Shown piece by piece: positions 7,524 to 15,963 of a stretch of DNA of 36,404 nt. The position numbers and the translations under genes were made by a program. The DNA is from Roseinatronobacter ekhonensis (lineage in GTDB: Bacteria; Pseudomonadota; Alphaproteobacteria; Rhodobacterales; Rhodobacteraceae): NCBI RefSeq assembly GCF_900499075.1, contig NZ_UIHC01000032.1, positions 1-36,404 of the forward strand, given 5' to 3'. How positions within the stretch are numbered: position 1 is the first letter of the stretch; the number at the start of each line of letters is the position of its first letter. The notes below the pieces were generated by a model, which was not told the DNA's origin, searched no databases, and was given only the letters and a program-made list of their open reading frames with translations.

Positions 7524-7662
7524 ACCCGCGCTTTGTGCTGGACTGGCGCGCGCCGTGACAACCCACGCCGCAGCGCTCGCTGATGACGGTGGACCGCGCT
7601 CGGTCACAACCGGCGCGCGTCTGATCCGCCTGATCGATGCCGGTTGCGGGTGGCCGCAATGA
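7453..7662 (+). CDS. Putative o-spanin lipoprotein (Rz1-like)
   Basis: This 69-aa protein has a short signal sequence (MQRLIWAVIPMCCATGCAPV) with a lipobox-like A-T-G-C at about residues 14-17, so Cys17 would be acylated. It begins inside the i-spanin gene in a different frame, with a clear GGAGG at 7441-7445 spaced 7 nt from ATG 7453. The stop overlaps the next gene (ATGA). The mature part is about 52 aa, without the Pro-richness of lambda Rz1. The outer-membrane spanin role is inferred from the lipobox plus the overlap. Confidence 0.6.
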   Translation: MQRLIWAVIPMCCATGCAPVAVSEPALCAGLARAVTTHAAALADDGGPRSVTTGARLIRLIDAGCGWPQ

Positions 7663-8543
7663 AGTCCCTCGACCCGACGTTTCAGGCCCATCTCGACGAG
7701 GGAACAACCACACTCTGCTGGTGCTGGCGCATCCTGCGCGCCGATGGCATGAGCCTTGGCTTTACCGATCATGATCTGGCACTCGACTTTGACGGCACCG
7801 GCTTTGAGCCCGAAAGCGGGCTGACAGCCTCCGAGATCCGTTCAGGCACTGACCTCTCCGTAGATGCTCAGGACGCCGAAGGCGTGCTGAGTTCCGACAG
7901 GATCACCGAGATCGATATCCTCGACGGGCGCTGGGACAATGCAGAGGTCGAGGTCTGGCGGGTGAACTGGGTTGACCCGGGCCAGCGGGCCCTGTTGCGG
8001 CGCGGCGCCATCGGCCAGATCCGGCGCGGACGGCTGGCCTTTGTGGCCGAAGTGCGCTCGCTTGCCCATGTGCTGGGCCAGACGGTGGGACGGACGTTTC
8101 AGGCGAGTTGCGATGCAGCGCTTGGGGATTTCCGCTGTGGCGTCGGTCTCGAAGACCCCGCCTTCAAGGGAACCGGTTCTGTCGTGACCATCTTGCGAGA
8201 CCGAGCTGTTCGCGTCTCCGGTCTGACAGGATTTGCCGCTGGCTGGTTTGCGCATGGCACCCTCGAATGGACCAGCGGTGCCAATGCGGGACGGATCGCG
8301 GAGGTGCTGGGCCATGACGCCACGGACGGAATCGCAATCCTAACCCTGCTCGAAGCACCGGTGCGCGAGATCGCCGAGAGCGACGCCATCACCATCCGCG
8401 CGGGTTGCGACAAGCGGATCGAGACCTGCGGGGCGAAGTTTGCCAACACCGCCAATTTCCGCGGTTTCCCACACATCCCCGGTCAGGATGCTGTGCTCCG
8501 CTACGCGACGAAAGATGGCGGGCATGAGGGAGCCGTGCTGTGA
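7659..8543 (+). CDS. DUF2163 (phage BR0599-type) tail protein, RcGTA gp13-like
   Basis: The protein has about 294 aa. The ATG at 7659, overlapping the preceding stop as ATGA, is preferred over an in-frame start at 7644, because MKSLDPTFQAHLDEGTTTLC is the usual N-terminus. Family landmarks are WRILRADGMSLGFTDHD, the middle LGDFRCGVGLEDPAF and the C-terminal Cys-rich signature AGCDKRIETCGAKFANTANF followed by RGFPHIPGQD. In RcGTA the homologue (gp13) is part of the tail hub and carries an iron-sulfur cluster; the conserved cysteines are present here. It lies directly before the peptidase, as in RcGTA. Confidence 0.85.
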   Translation: MKSLDPTFQAHLDEGTTTLCWCWRILRADGMSLGFTDHDLALDFDGTGFEPESGLTASEIRSGTDLSVDAQDAEGVLSSDRITEIDILDGRWDNAEVEVWRVNWVDPGQRALLRRGAIGQIRRGRLAFVAEVRSLAHVLGQTVGRTFQASCDAALGDFRCGVGLEDPAFKGTGSVVTILRDRAVRVSGLTGFAAGWFAHGTLEWTSGANAGRIAEVLGHDATDGIAILTLLEAPVREIAESDAITIRAGCDKRIETCGAKFANTANFRGFPHIPGQDAVLRYATKDGGHEGAVL

Positions 8544-8544
8544 A

Positions 8545-8594
8545 CGTCGTTTCCAGCGGAAACGACGCGCGGCAGTGCATCGCATCGCGATGCA
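8545..8594. repeat. Two adjacent perfect hairpins at the start of the peptidase gene
   Basis: CGTCGTTTCC (8545-8554) and GGAAACGACG (8558-8567) are exact inverted repeats around AGC. TGCATCGC (8576-8583) and GCGATGCA (8587-8594) are exact inverted repeats around ATC. They occupy the 50 nt between the previous stop and the ATG at 8594, and the last base of the second hairpin is the A of that ATG. They could restrict ribosome access or be inserted palindromic units. Both have 3-nt loops, like the hairpin at 539-563. Confidence 0.65.
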
Positions 8595-9034
8595 TGAGAG
8601 CAAGCACCGATCCCCAACGCGTCATCGCCGTGGCCCGTTCCTGGCTGGGCACGCCCTATCACGATCAGGCCAGCCTGCGCGGCGTCGGCTGCGACTGCCT
8701 CGGCCTAGCCCGCGGCATCTGGCGGGAGATCGTCGGCCAGGAGCCGTTTCAGATCCCACCTTATAGCCGGGACTGGGGCGAGACAGGGCCTCGAGAGGTC
8801 CTAGCCGAGGGCGCCAGGCGCATGATGATCGAGCGTCCGCATGCAGAGGTTGGTCTCGGCGCGCTGGTCCTGTTCCGCATGACCCCGCGCGCTATCGCAA
8901 AACACGTCGGGATCCTGACCGGGCCCGACACGTTCCTCCACGCCTATGAGCGCCTCGGCGTTATCGAGGAGCCGCTGACACCCACCTGGCGGCGGCGCAT
9001 CGCCTTTGCCTTCCTCTTTCCGGATCGGACCTGA
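8594..9034 (+). CDS. NlpC/P60 family peptidase, RcGTA gp14-like tail peptidase
   Basis: From ATG 8594 the protein has 146 aa. A longer GTG start at 8540 overlaps the previous stop but adds only hairpin-derived sequence. The NlpC/P60 catalytic elements are visible: Cys35 in GCDCLGLARG, His104 in AKHVGIL and a polar third position near His118 in FLHAYE. Such phage and GTA enzymes cleave peptidoglycan stem peptides during tail penetration and sit in the tail hub. It ends 3 nt before the host-specificity gene. The order DUF2163-NlpC-gp15 is identical to RcGTA. Confidence 0.85.
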   Translation: MRASTDPQRVIAVARSWLGTPYHDQASLRGVGCDCLGLARGIWREIVGQEPFQIPPYSRDWGETGPREVLAEGARRMMIERPHAEVGLGALVLFRMTPRAIAKHVGILTGPDTFLHAYERLGVIEEPLTPTWRRRIAFAFLFPDRT

Positions 9035-9037
9035 CTT

Positions 9038-12000
9038 ATGGCCACGCTTGTTCTCGGAGCCGTTGGCTCGGCCATTGGCGGCAGCATTGGCGGGGCAATC
9101 TTCGGGGTCAGCGCCGCTACGATCGGCGGTTTTGTCGGCTCGACCCTCGGCTCGGCGGTCGACAGCTGGATCGTCTCCTCGCTCACCCCTGCCCAGAGGA
9201 TCGAAGGCGCGCGGCTGGACACGTTGCGCATCACCTCCTCGACCGAGGGCGCGGTCATCCCGCGGCTTTACGGGCGCATGCGCATTGGCGGCAATATCAT
9301 CTGGGCCACGGATTTCCGCGAGCGCAAGAAGACCTCCACCCAAGGCGGCGGCAAAGGCGGGGGTGGACCCAAGGTCAAGACCACCGAGTATCTCTACTAC
9401 GCGAGTTTCGCGGTGGCACTCTGTGAGGGACCCATCACCGGCATCGGACGCATCTGGGCCGACGGCAAGCTTCTGGATACCTCCGGCCTGACCTGGCGCT
9501 GGTATCCCGGTGACGAGATCCAGACGGCAGATCCCTTCATCGCCGCCACCATGGGCATGGGCAACACACCCGCCTATCGCGGCACCGCCTATGTCCTGTT
9601 CGAAGACCTGCCGCTGGCAAACTTCGGCAACCGCCTGCCGCAACTGTCCTTCGAGGTCTTCCGCCCCCTTGGCGGCGAGGACGGGGCGGAAAACCTGATC
9701 CGGGCCGTCACCCTGATCCCCTCGGCGGGAGAATTTGTCTACGCCACCACGCCGATCCGCAAGGGAGCGCTCGGCACAACCCGGTCCGAGAATGTCCACG
9801 CCCGGGCGGACGCCCCGGATCTCAACGTGGCGCTGGACCAGTTGCAGGCAGCCTTGCCCAATCTCGAAAGCGTCAGCCTCGTCGTCTCCTGGTTCGGCGA
9901 CGATCTGCGCGCAGGCCACTGCACGATCCGGCCTTGTATCGAGACCGGGGAGAAGACCACAACCCCGCAGGCCTGGCGGGTGAACGGGCTGGACCGCGTC
10001 AATGCCCCGCTTGTCAGCCGCGATGCGCAGGACCGCCCGGTCTTTGGCGGCACGCCGGCGGATTTCTCCGTCGTCGAGGCAATCCGCGAGATCAAGGCGC
10101 GCGGCTGGCGCGTCACCTTCTATCCCTTCCTGCTGATGGATGTGCCATCGGGCAACACGCTGCCGACCCCCTATTCAGACGACGCATCCGCCATCGGCCA
10201 GCCCGCGCTTCCCTGGCGCGGGCGCATCACCTGTGCACCGGCCGCGGGCTTTTCTGGAACAGTGGATCAGACCGCAGCGGCGGCCGCCCAGGTCGCGGCC
10301 CTGTTCGGCGCGGCCATGCCATCGGATTTCACCGTCACCGGCGAGAATGTCGCCTGGACCGGCGGCGTGGATTGGGGGCTGCGCCGCATGATCCTGCACT
10401 ATGCACATCTCTGCACCGTGGCAGGCGGGGTCGATGCCTTCCTGATCGGCTCAGAGATGCGTGGGCTGACCACCATCCGCGCAGAGAACGACACCTTCCC
10501 GGCGGTGCAGGCTTTCCGGGATCTGGCGGCCGACGTGCGCGGCGTTCTCGGATCCACCACACGCATCAGCTATGCCGCCGATTGGTCGGAGTATTTCGGC
10601 CATCATGTCACCGAGGCCGGGGACACCGCGCCGACAGATTTTTCCGGCATCACGCTCAGCACCCCGATCCTGGCCGGTGACTACAAGGTATATGTCCCCC
10701 AACTGGTGCCGGACTTCACCTCCGGCTGGCGGCTGCATGTCTATTCCGGTGGCCCCACCATCGATCTCGCCGACCTGTCGCTTGGCAGCAGCCTTTCGCA
10801 GACCGGGCCGGATTCCCAGGCAACCTATTACGCCATTCACGATCTCTGGATCGGCGATGTCCCCCTCGGCACCGAACTGACCTACACCGACATCATGACC
10901 ATCCAGCAGGGCAGTTCCATCGGTCCCTGCAATGACGTCCTGACGCTATACGGTCTCACCCAGACCAAGATCGACAGCGTCTTGCCGGACGGGCTGCGCA
11001 TGGCAAGCTTTGCCAGCGTGATCGCCTCACGCAACCTCATTGAATCCGATCCCGGAGATCACCCCCGGTCTTTGAGCTACACGCGCGACAATGCCGACAT
11101 CGTAGCGCTGCGGATCGTGCTGCAGCTCGAGGAGCCCTACTACTCGGGCAATTTCGACAAACTGGTCAGCTACAGCGCGCCCGTGCTGCCGTTGGCCAGT
11201 TCCGAGCCGGTCACAAGCGTCTTTTTTCATCTCGACCCGCTCTGGGCAGACCCGGAGATCGGTTTTATCGGCATCGACAATTACATGCCGCTCTCCGATT
11301 GGCGCGATGGCTCCGCACATCTTGATGCAGAGGCGGGCTGGCCGACGGTCTACGATCGCGCCTATCTGCAAGCCAACATCGAGGGTGGCGAAGGGTTCGA
11401 CTGGTTTTATGCCTCGGATGCTGATCGAACCGCGCAAATCCGCACGCCCGTCGAGGACGGCTCTGAAGGCAAGCCCTGGGTGTTTCGGTATAAGGACCTG
11501 AACGCCTGGTGGTCCAATCTGCATTTTGACCGACCGGGTGGGGTGGAAAGCGGATCGCCGACCGCCTGGATCCCGCAGTCCAAACCCATCGTCTTCACCG
11601 AATGCGGCTGCCCCGCCATCGACCGGGGCACCAATCAGCCCAACGTCTTCTTCGATCCCAAATCCTCGGAAAGTGCGGTGCCTTACTTCTCGCGCGGTTG
11701 GCGCGACGATGCGATCCAGCGGGCGTATTACGAAGCCCTTCTCACCTATTGGGGGGAAGCCGCAAACAACCCCGTGTCCACAATCTACAGCGCACCGATG
11801 ATCGATCTGCCCGACTGTGCCGCCTGGACCTGGGATGCACGGCCCTATCCGCATTTCCCCGCCCTCACCGAGATCTGGACAGATGGGCCAAACTGGCAGC
11901 GCGGGCATTGGCTGACCGGGCGGATGGGCGGCGGGTCGCTGGCCGCCCTTGTCCGGGACCTCTGTCTGCGTGCCGGGCTCCCCGCCGCCTTTGTCGACAC

Positions 12001-13591
12001 GACGGGTCTGACAGGCTCTGTCGAGGGCTACATCCTCACCGCACTGGAATCGCCGCGGGCCTCGATCTCCACGCTGGCGCGACATTTCGGGTTTGATGCG
12101 GTTGAGAGTGAAGGGCAGATCAGGTTCCTCATGCGTGGTCGCGGCGCTGTTGTCAGTCTGACCCATGATGATCTTGTCGCCCCGCGCGAGGGTGACATTC
12201 TGGAACTGGTCCGCGCGCAGGAGACCGAGCTGCCCCAGGCGCTGAAGTGGCAGGTCACCCGCGCGGACGGAGACTATGACACCGCGCAGGTCGAGGCCCG
12301 GCGCATCACCGTGGACTCGACCCGCGTCACCTCCGAGGCCTTCCCCATTGCAGTTCCGCCCGAAGAGGCCGAACGCCGCTGCCAGCGCGCCTTAATGGAA
12401 GCCTGGACCGCGCGGGAAAGCGCGACCTTCCGACTGCCACCGTCGCGGCTGGCCCTTGATCCCGCCGACGTGGTCACGCTGGCGCATGACGGCCGGCAGA
12501 TGCCGCTGCGGCTTGTCTCCATCGCAGATTCAGACGCCCGGGGCATCGAAGCCTTGCGCCAGGATCTGGAAAGCCTCGAAGTTCCACCCGGCGAGGCGCG
12601 GCCAACATCCCCGAGCCCAGTCGCGGTCTTCGGTGCGCCAGAGGTCACCTTGCTCGATCTGCCGCAGTTGAGCGAAGATCAGGCTGCACACCAGCCATTT
12701 GTGGCAGCCTTTGCCGATCCCTGGCCGGGCGATATGGCGGTGTTCCGCAGCCCGTCGACGGACAGCTTTGAAGTGCTGACGACATTTGGCAGCTCCGCCA
12801 GGATCGGCGCGCTGGTCTCGGATTTCCATTCCGGCCCCACTTCGCGGTTTGATCTCGGTAATGCGCTGGTCGTGGATCTGTTCTCCGGCACGCTGGAGGG
12901 CGTCAGCGACCTGACCCTGTTTGGCGGGGCCAATGCACTGGCGGTGGAAACTGCGCCGGGCGTCTGGGAGATCCTGCAGGCAGGCATCACCGAGCTGATC
13001 GCACCGGGCCGATATCGTCTGACCCGCCTTCTGCGCGGACAGCGCGGAACCGAAGGGGCCATGGGGACCCCGGCGCCTGCAGGCGCACGGGTGGTGGTGC
13101 TGGACGAGACGCTGGCCGCGTTGCCGATCGCCGAAGGGGACCTCGGGCTGCCGTGGAACTGGCGCATCGGCCCGGCGACCCGCCCGGTCAGCGATGACAG
13201 TTACCTCGGCACTCCCTTCACACCTGCGGGGGTTGGGTTCCGGCCATTCTCGGTGGCTCATGTGGAGCAGCCATGGCGCAAGCCGCGCAGTCCCGGTGAT
13301 CTCACGATCCGCTGGACGCGCCGATCCCGGGCGCTTTCCGCTGACAGCTGGGGCGCGGTGGAGGTGCCGCTGGTCGAAGAGGTCGAGGCCTACGAAGTCG
13401 AGATCCTCGATGGCGGGACGGTGAAGCGCAGCCTGACCACCTCCACAACCAGCGCCGTCTACGCCGCGGCTGAGCAGATCACTGATTGGGGCGTACTGCT
13501 CGGACCCGGCGACACGCTTGATATCCGCATTTTCCAGCTCTCCGCCTCTGTCGGGCGGGGTACAGTCAAGACCGCCACACTCATATTCTGA
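9038..13591 (+). CDS. Host-specificity/megatron tail protein with GTA TIM-barrel domain, RcGTA gp15-like
   Basis: This 1517-aa protein is the largest tail gene. The N-terminus has Gly-rich hydrophobic segments (GAVGSAIGGSIGGAIFGVSA). About residues 60-330 form the hub-like part. A glycoside-hydrolase-like TIM barrel (GTA_TIM) follows, with ISYAADWSEYFGHH, GFIGIDNYMPLSDWRDG, WIPQSKPIVFTECGCPAIDR and IYSAPMIDLPDCAAWTWDAR. The Phage-tail_3 type domain is around 1040-1200, and the end is beta-rich. RcGTA gp15 is about 1300 aa; most of the excess is an extra segment at about residues 525-727, between YFGHH and VFFHLDPLWADPEIG, which are nearly adjacent in RcGTA-type proteins. The protein should form the central spike or megatron that contacts the cell. 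Confidence 0.85.
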   Translation: MATLVLGAVGSAIGGSIGGAIFGVSAATIGGFVGSTLGSAVDSWIVSSLTPAQRIEGARLDTLRITSSTEGAVIPRLYGRMRIGGNIIWATDFRERKKTSTQGGGKGGGGPKVKTTEYLYYASFAVALCEGPITGIGRIWADGKLLDTSGLTWRWYPGDEIQTADPFIAATMGMGNTPAYRGTAYVLFEDLPLANFGNRLPQLSFEVFRPLGGEDGAENLIRAVTLIPSAGEFVYATTPIRKGALGTTRSENVHARADAPDLNVALDQLQAALPNLESVSLVVSWFGDDLRAGHCTIRPCIETGEKTTTPQAWRVNGLDRVNAPLVSRDAQDRPVFGGTPADFSVVEAIREIKARGWRVTFYPFLLMDVPSGNTLPTPYSDDASAIGQPALPWRGRITCAPAAGFSGTVDQTAAAAAQVAALFGAAMPSDFTVTGENVAWTGGVDWGLRRMILHYAHLCTVAGGVDAFLIGSEMRGLTTIRAENDTFPAVQAFRDLAADVRGVLGSTTRISYAADWSEYFGHHVTEAGDTAPTDFSGITLSTPILAGDYKVYVPQLVPDFTSGWRLHVYSGGPTIDLADLSLGSSLSQTGPDSQATYYAIHDLWIGDVPLGTELTYTDIMTIQQGSSIGPCNDVLTLYGLTQTKIDSVLPDGLRMASFASVIASRNLIESDPGDHPRSLSYTRDNADIVALRIVLQLEEPYYSGNFDKLVSYSAPVLPLASSEPVTSVFFHLDPLWADPEIGFIGIDNYMPLSDWRDGSAHLDAEAGWPTVYDRAYLQANIEGGEGFDWFYASDADRTAQIRTPVEDGSEGKPWVFRYKDLNAWWSNLHFDRPGGVESGSPTAWIPQSKPIVFTECGCPAIDRGTNQPNVFFDPKSSESAVPYFSRGWRDDAIQRAYYEALLTYWGEAANNPVSTIYSAPMIDLPDCAAWTWDARPYPHFPALTEIWTDGPNWQRGHWLTGRMGGGSLAALVRDLCLRAGLPAAFVDTTGLTGSVEGYILTALESPRASISTLARHFGFDAVESEGQIRFLMRGRGAVVSLTHDDLVAPREGDILELVRAQETELPQALKWQVTRADGDYDTAQVEARRITVDSTRVTSEAFPIAVPPEEAERRCQRALMEAWTARESATFRLPPSRLALDPADVVTLAHDGRQMPLRLVSIADSDARGIEALRQDLESLEVPPGEARPTSPSPVAVFGAPEVTLLDLPQLSEDQAAHQPFVAAFADPWPGDMAVFRSPSTDSFEVLTTFGSSARIGALVSDFHSGPTSRFDLGNALVVDLFSGTLEGVSDLTLFGGANALAVETAPGVWEILQAGITELIAPGRYRLTRLLRGQRGTEGAMGTPAPAGARVVVLDETLAALPIAEGDLGLPWNWRIGPATRPVSDDSYLGTPFTPAGVGFRPFSVAHVEQPWRKPRSPGDLTIRWTRRSRALSADSWGAVEVPLVEEVEAYEVEILDGGTVKRSLTTSTTSAVYAAAEQITDWGVLLGPGDTLDIRIFQLSASVGRGTVKTATLIF

Positions 13592-13601
13592 AGGCCATCT
13601 C

Positions 13602-14993
13602 ATGCCCGACACCACGACCAACTTGATGCTGCCCTACATTCTGGCGGCGCAGGCCCAGAAGCATGTCACCCATAACGAGGCGATCCGGATCCTCGACGGG
13701 CTTGTGCAGCTCTCCGTTCTCGACCGCGATCTGACCGCGCCGCCCGGTTCACCTGCAGATGGCGACCGTTACATCGTCGCTTCGGGCGCTACCGGCGACT
13801 GGTCCGGCTGGGATCTGAACGTGGCACTCTGGACGGATGGCACATGGCTGCGTCTGCCGCCGCGCAGCGGCTGGCGCGCATGGGTCGAGGATGAGGTGTT
13901 GCTGCTGGTTTGGGACGGCTTGGCCTGGTCAGACATTCTGCCGTCGGAGTTGCAGAACCTTGACCTGATTGGGATCAACGCCACAGCCGACACGACGAAC
14001 CGGCTTTCGGTCTCGGCCCCGGCCATTTTGCTCAGCCATGACGGCGCCGGGCATCAGGTGAAGATCAACAAGGCCGCTGCGGGCAATACCGCATCGCTGC
14101 TTTACCAGACCGGGTTTTCCGGCCGGGCGGAGATGGGGCTGGCCGGATCGGACGATTTTGCCATCAAGGTCAGTCCTGACGGCAGTGCCTGGTTGGACGC
14201 GCTGGTCGTCAACCGCACGACTGGCAGTCTTACCGGTGAGGCGGTCCAGTCTGACGCGCTGGACTCGACCACCGGGCGGCTGTTGCGTGTGGGCGCCTTC
14301 GGGCTGGGTCTGGACGCAGGGCCAAATGTCGCGGATCTGGATGCGCATGGTCTGGCCGGGTTCTTCTTCGGTTACGGCGGGGCCTCGGTGACGCCGCCGA
14401 CAGGGGACAACCCGTTTCCCACCCTGAACGGCGCCTACGGGTTGATCACCGGCAATGGCACTTTGGGCGATGACAGCGGCTACCTGTGGCAGATCGCCGT
14501 GCAATACGGCACGCTTTCTCCCCAACTCAAATTCCGCAACAAGGCAGGTGTCACCTGGGATGCCTGGCAGACCGTGGTTGCGACGGACAATATCCTGGGC
14601 TCCGTCAGCCAGGCGGGTGGCGTGCCCACGGGAGCCATCATCGAACGCGGCAGCAACGCCAACGGCGACTACACCCGCTTTGCCGACGGCACGCAGATCT
14701 GCACGCGCCAGGGCCTCGTCGCCACCTTCGTTGACGCGGAACACTGCGCGGCAACCTGGACTTGCCCGGCGGCCTTCGCCGCGCCGCCCACAGCAGTCAC
14801 GCTCACCCTCGACGGCGGCGCCTGGGGGGCGAGTGGTCCGGCCAGCGGTGTCGGGCGCGGGGATGTGCAACCGGTGGCAGGCATCAACACAAACACGGCG
14901 CTCTCAGCGGAGGTCTGGGCCTCTGGCAGCGCGGTTTTTGTCTCCGGCGATACGGTCCCTTTGCTGGGCGTCGCTTTTGGCCGCTGGTTCTGA
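13602..14993 (+). CDS. DUF2793 tail fibre-type protein
   Basis: The protein has 463 aa from the ATG at 13602; in-frame sequence upstream lies in the preceding gene. The N-terminal DUF2793 domain is clear: LMLPYILAAQAQKHVTHNEA, RILDGLVQLSV, then APPGSPADGDRYIVA (about residues 8-65). A middle region (SAPAILLSHDGAGHQVKINK, NTASLLYQTGFSGRAEMGLA) resembles repetitive fibre/appendage domains, and the C-terminus is Gly/Ala-rich beta structure. DUF2793 proteins are common at the distal end of Rhodobacterales prophage and GTA-like tail clusters and are thought to be receptor-binding fibres. It starts 10 nt after the gp15-like gene. Confidence 0.75.
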   Translation: MPDTTTNLMLPYILAAQAQKHVTHNEAIRILDGLVQLSVLDRDLTAPPGSPADGDRYIVASGATGDWSGWDLNVALWTDGTWLRLPPRSGWRAWVEDEVLLLVWDGLAWSDILPSELQNLDLIGINATADTTNRLSVSAPAILLSHDGAGHQVKINKAAAGNTASLLYQTGFSGRAEMGLAGSDDFAIKVSPDGSAWLDALVVNRTTGSLTGEAVQSDALDSTTGRLLRVGAFGLGLDAGPNVADLDAHGLAGFFFGYGGASVTPPTGDNPFPTLNGAYGLITGNGTLGDDSGYLWQIAVQYGTLSPQLKFRNKAGVTWDAWQTVVATDNILGSVSQAGGVPTGAIIERGSNANGDYTRFADGTQICTRQGLVATFVDAEHCAATWTCPAAFAAPPTAVTLTLDGGAWGASGPASGVGRGDVQPVAGINTNTALSAEVWASGSAVFVSGDTVPLLGVAFGRWF

Positions 14994-15006
14994 GGAGGAG
15001 CTTTCC

Positions 15007-15333
15007 ATGAACATCACTCTTGTGCCGCAAAGGCGGGACACACCGCTGGTCGCGGTCAAATCCGGCGATGTGCTTTGGCTCAACGGCGAGGCCTTTGATT
15101 TTGGCCCACTGCAGGACGGCGATGCGTTGCCCGCGGATGCCATCGCGTCGGACCTCTTCGCGGGGCCGGTGACGCGCATCACTGGGATCCTGCAAATCTC
15201 CCTTGTCCTGCCCATCGGCGCGCATGCGCCTGAGGAGGCGAGGTTTCCGGTGCCGCTTGTGGACGTGCCGGATGGTGAGATTGCTCTGCCAAACTTCGAG
15301 GTGATTGCGGGTATTGATGAGGAGGCTTTGTGA
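15007..15333 (+). CDS. Small phage protein downstream of the fibre gene
   Basis: This 108-aa protein has a strong ribosome site (GAGGAGG overlapping 14993-15000) before ATG 15007. It is acidic, with alternating beta-type segments (DTPLVAVKSGDVLWLNGEAF, ITGILQISLVLPIGAHAPEE). No known domain is recognised. Position after the fibre suggests a fibre assembly factor or a minor tail protein. The stop overlaps the next gene by one base. Confidence 0.6.
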   Translation: MNITLVPQRRDTPLVAVKSGDVLWLNGEAFDFGPLQDGDALPADAIASDLFAGPVTRITGILQISLVLPIGAHAPEEARFPVPLVDVPDGEIALPNFEVIAGIDEEAL

Positions 15334-15647
15334 TGGCCAATATTGATTTCTCAAAGGTGCAGACGACCGAAGCGCGGACGGCCCGCAAACATAAGGACCG
15401 TCGTGTTGCGCTAAAAGCCGAAGCCAGACGCCGCATCGCAGCGGTCTTTGACGACCGCACCCAGATGAACCTGGTCGGGGCGGCAATCGCAGGAGATCTC
15501 TCGCGCGCCGAGATGGTGGTGTTCCGTGCCTCTCGGCGATGGATCGCCGAAACGCTCGCGGCGTCGCGTGCCGCGGCATCGTCCGGTGCCGATCCGGAGT
15601 GGCCAGACGCCCCAACCGGACTCGCAGAACTGGTCGCCAGGTTTTGA
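15333..15647 (+). CDS. Small basic phage protein, last gene of the prophage cluster
   Basis: This 104-aa protein starts at ATG 15333, sharing its A with the previous stop; a GTG at 15330 is a less likely start. It is Arg/Ala-rich and helical (TARKHKDRRVALKAEARRRI, then SRRWIAETLAASRAAASSGA), without a recognised domain. It is the last open frame on the + strand before the BREX operon arrives from the other direction, and no clear terminator follows. Confidence 0.55.
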   Translation: MANIDFSKVQTTEARTARKHKDRRVALKAEARRRIAAVFDDRTQMNLVGAAIAGDLSRAEMVVFRASRRWIAETLAASRAAASSGADPEWPDAPTGLAELVARF

Positions 15648-15963
15648 CAGACGCACGGGCCGCAAATCGCACGTCCTGAAGGTGCCGCGGTGGGGGACCG
15701 TGTTCTCGGCCTCAACCCACTGGGAAACGCCGGGCCGGAGGAATGGCCTGGAAGCACCGCATGCCTCGACAGCCCGCCGCACATCCGGCCCGCCGGTTCC
15801 AGTTAACTGTGTCAAAAAGCGGTGGCTCGAGTCCGATCCATGCCTGAAGTGTACCCCAACCTTTGCGGAAAGTCTTTTCCGGAAAGGGGCAACTTGTTGC
15901 ACCCAAACTGCTGCTGCTACTGAACCTGCCAATCCCCGACAAGCTTCAGTTGATTTCTCACCA
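15648..15963. other. Intergenic boundary between prophage and BREX operon (no gene seen)
   Basis: These 316 nt separate the convergent ends of the prophage cluster and brxL. Open frames that cross it on both strands have no family resemblance and overlap real genes. A TTTCCGGAAA palindrome near 15874-15883 lacks the stem-loop plus T-run of an intrinsic terminator. No tRNA or direct repeat was recognised. The stretch probably contains the junction between the two accessory modules. Confidence 0.5.

Noticed and set aside
1-15647. Interpreting the tail cluster as a true gene transfer agent
   Set aside because: The embedded lysis cassette, the different tail tube and chaperone region and the bactofilin moron fit a prophage better; head genes are outside the window, so the point is not fully settled.
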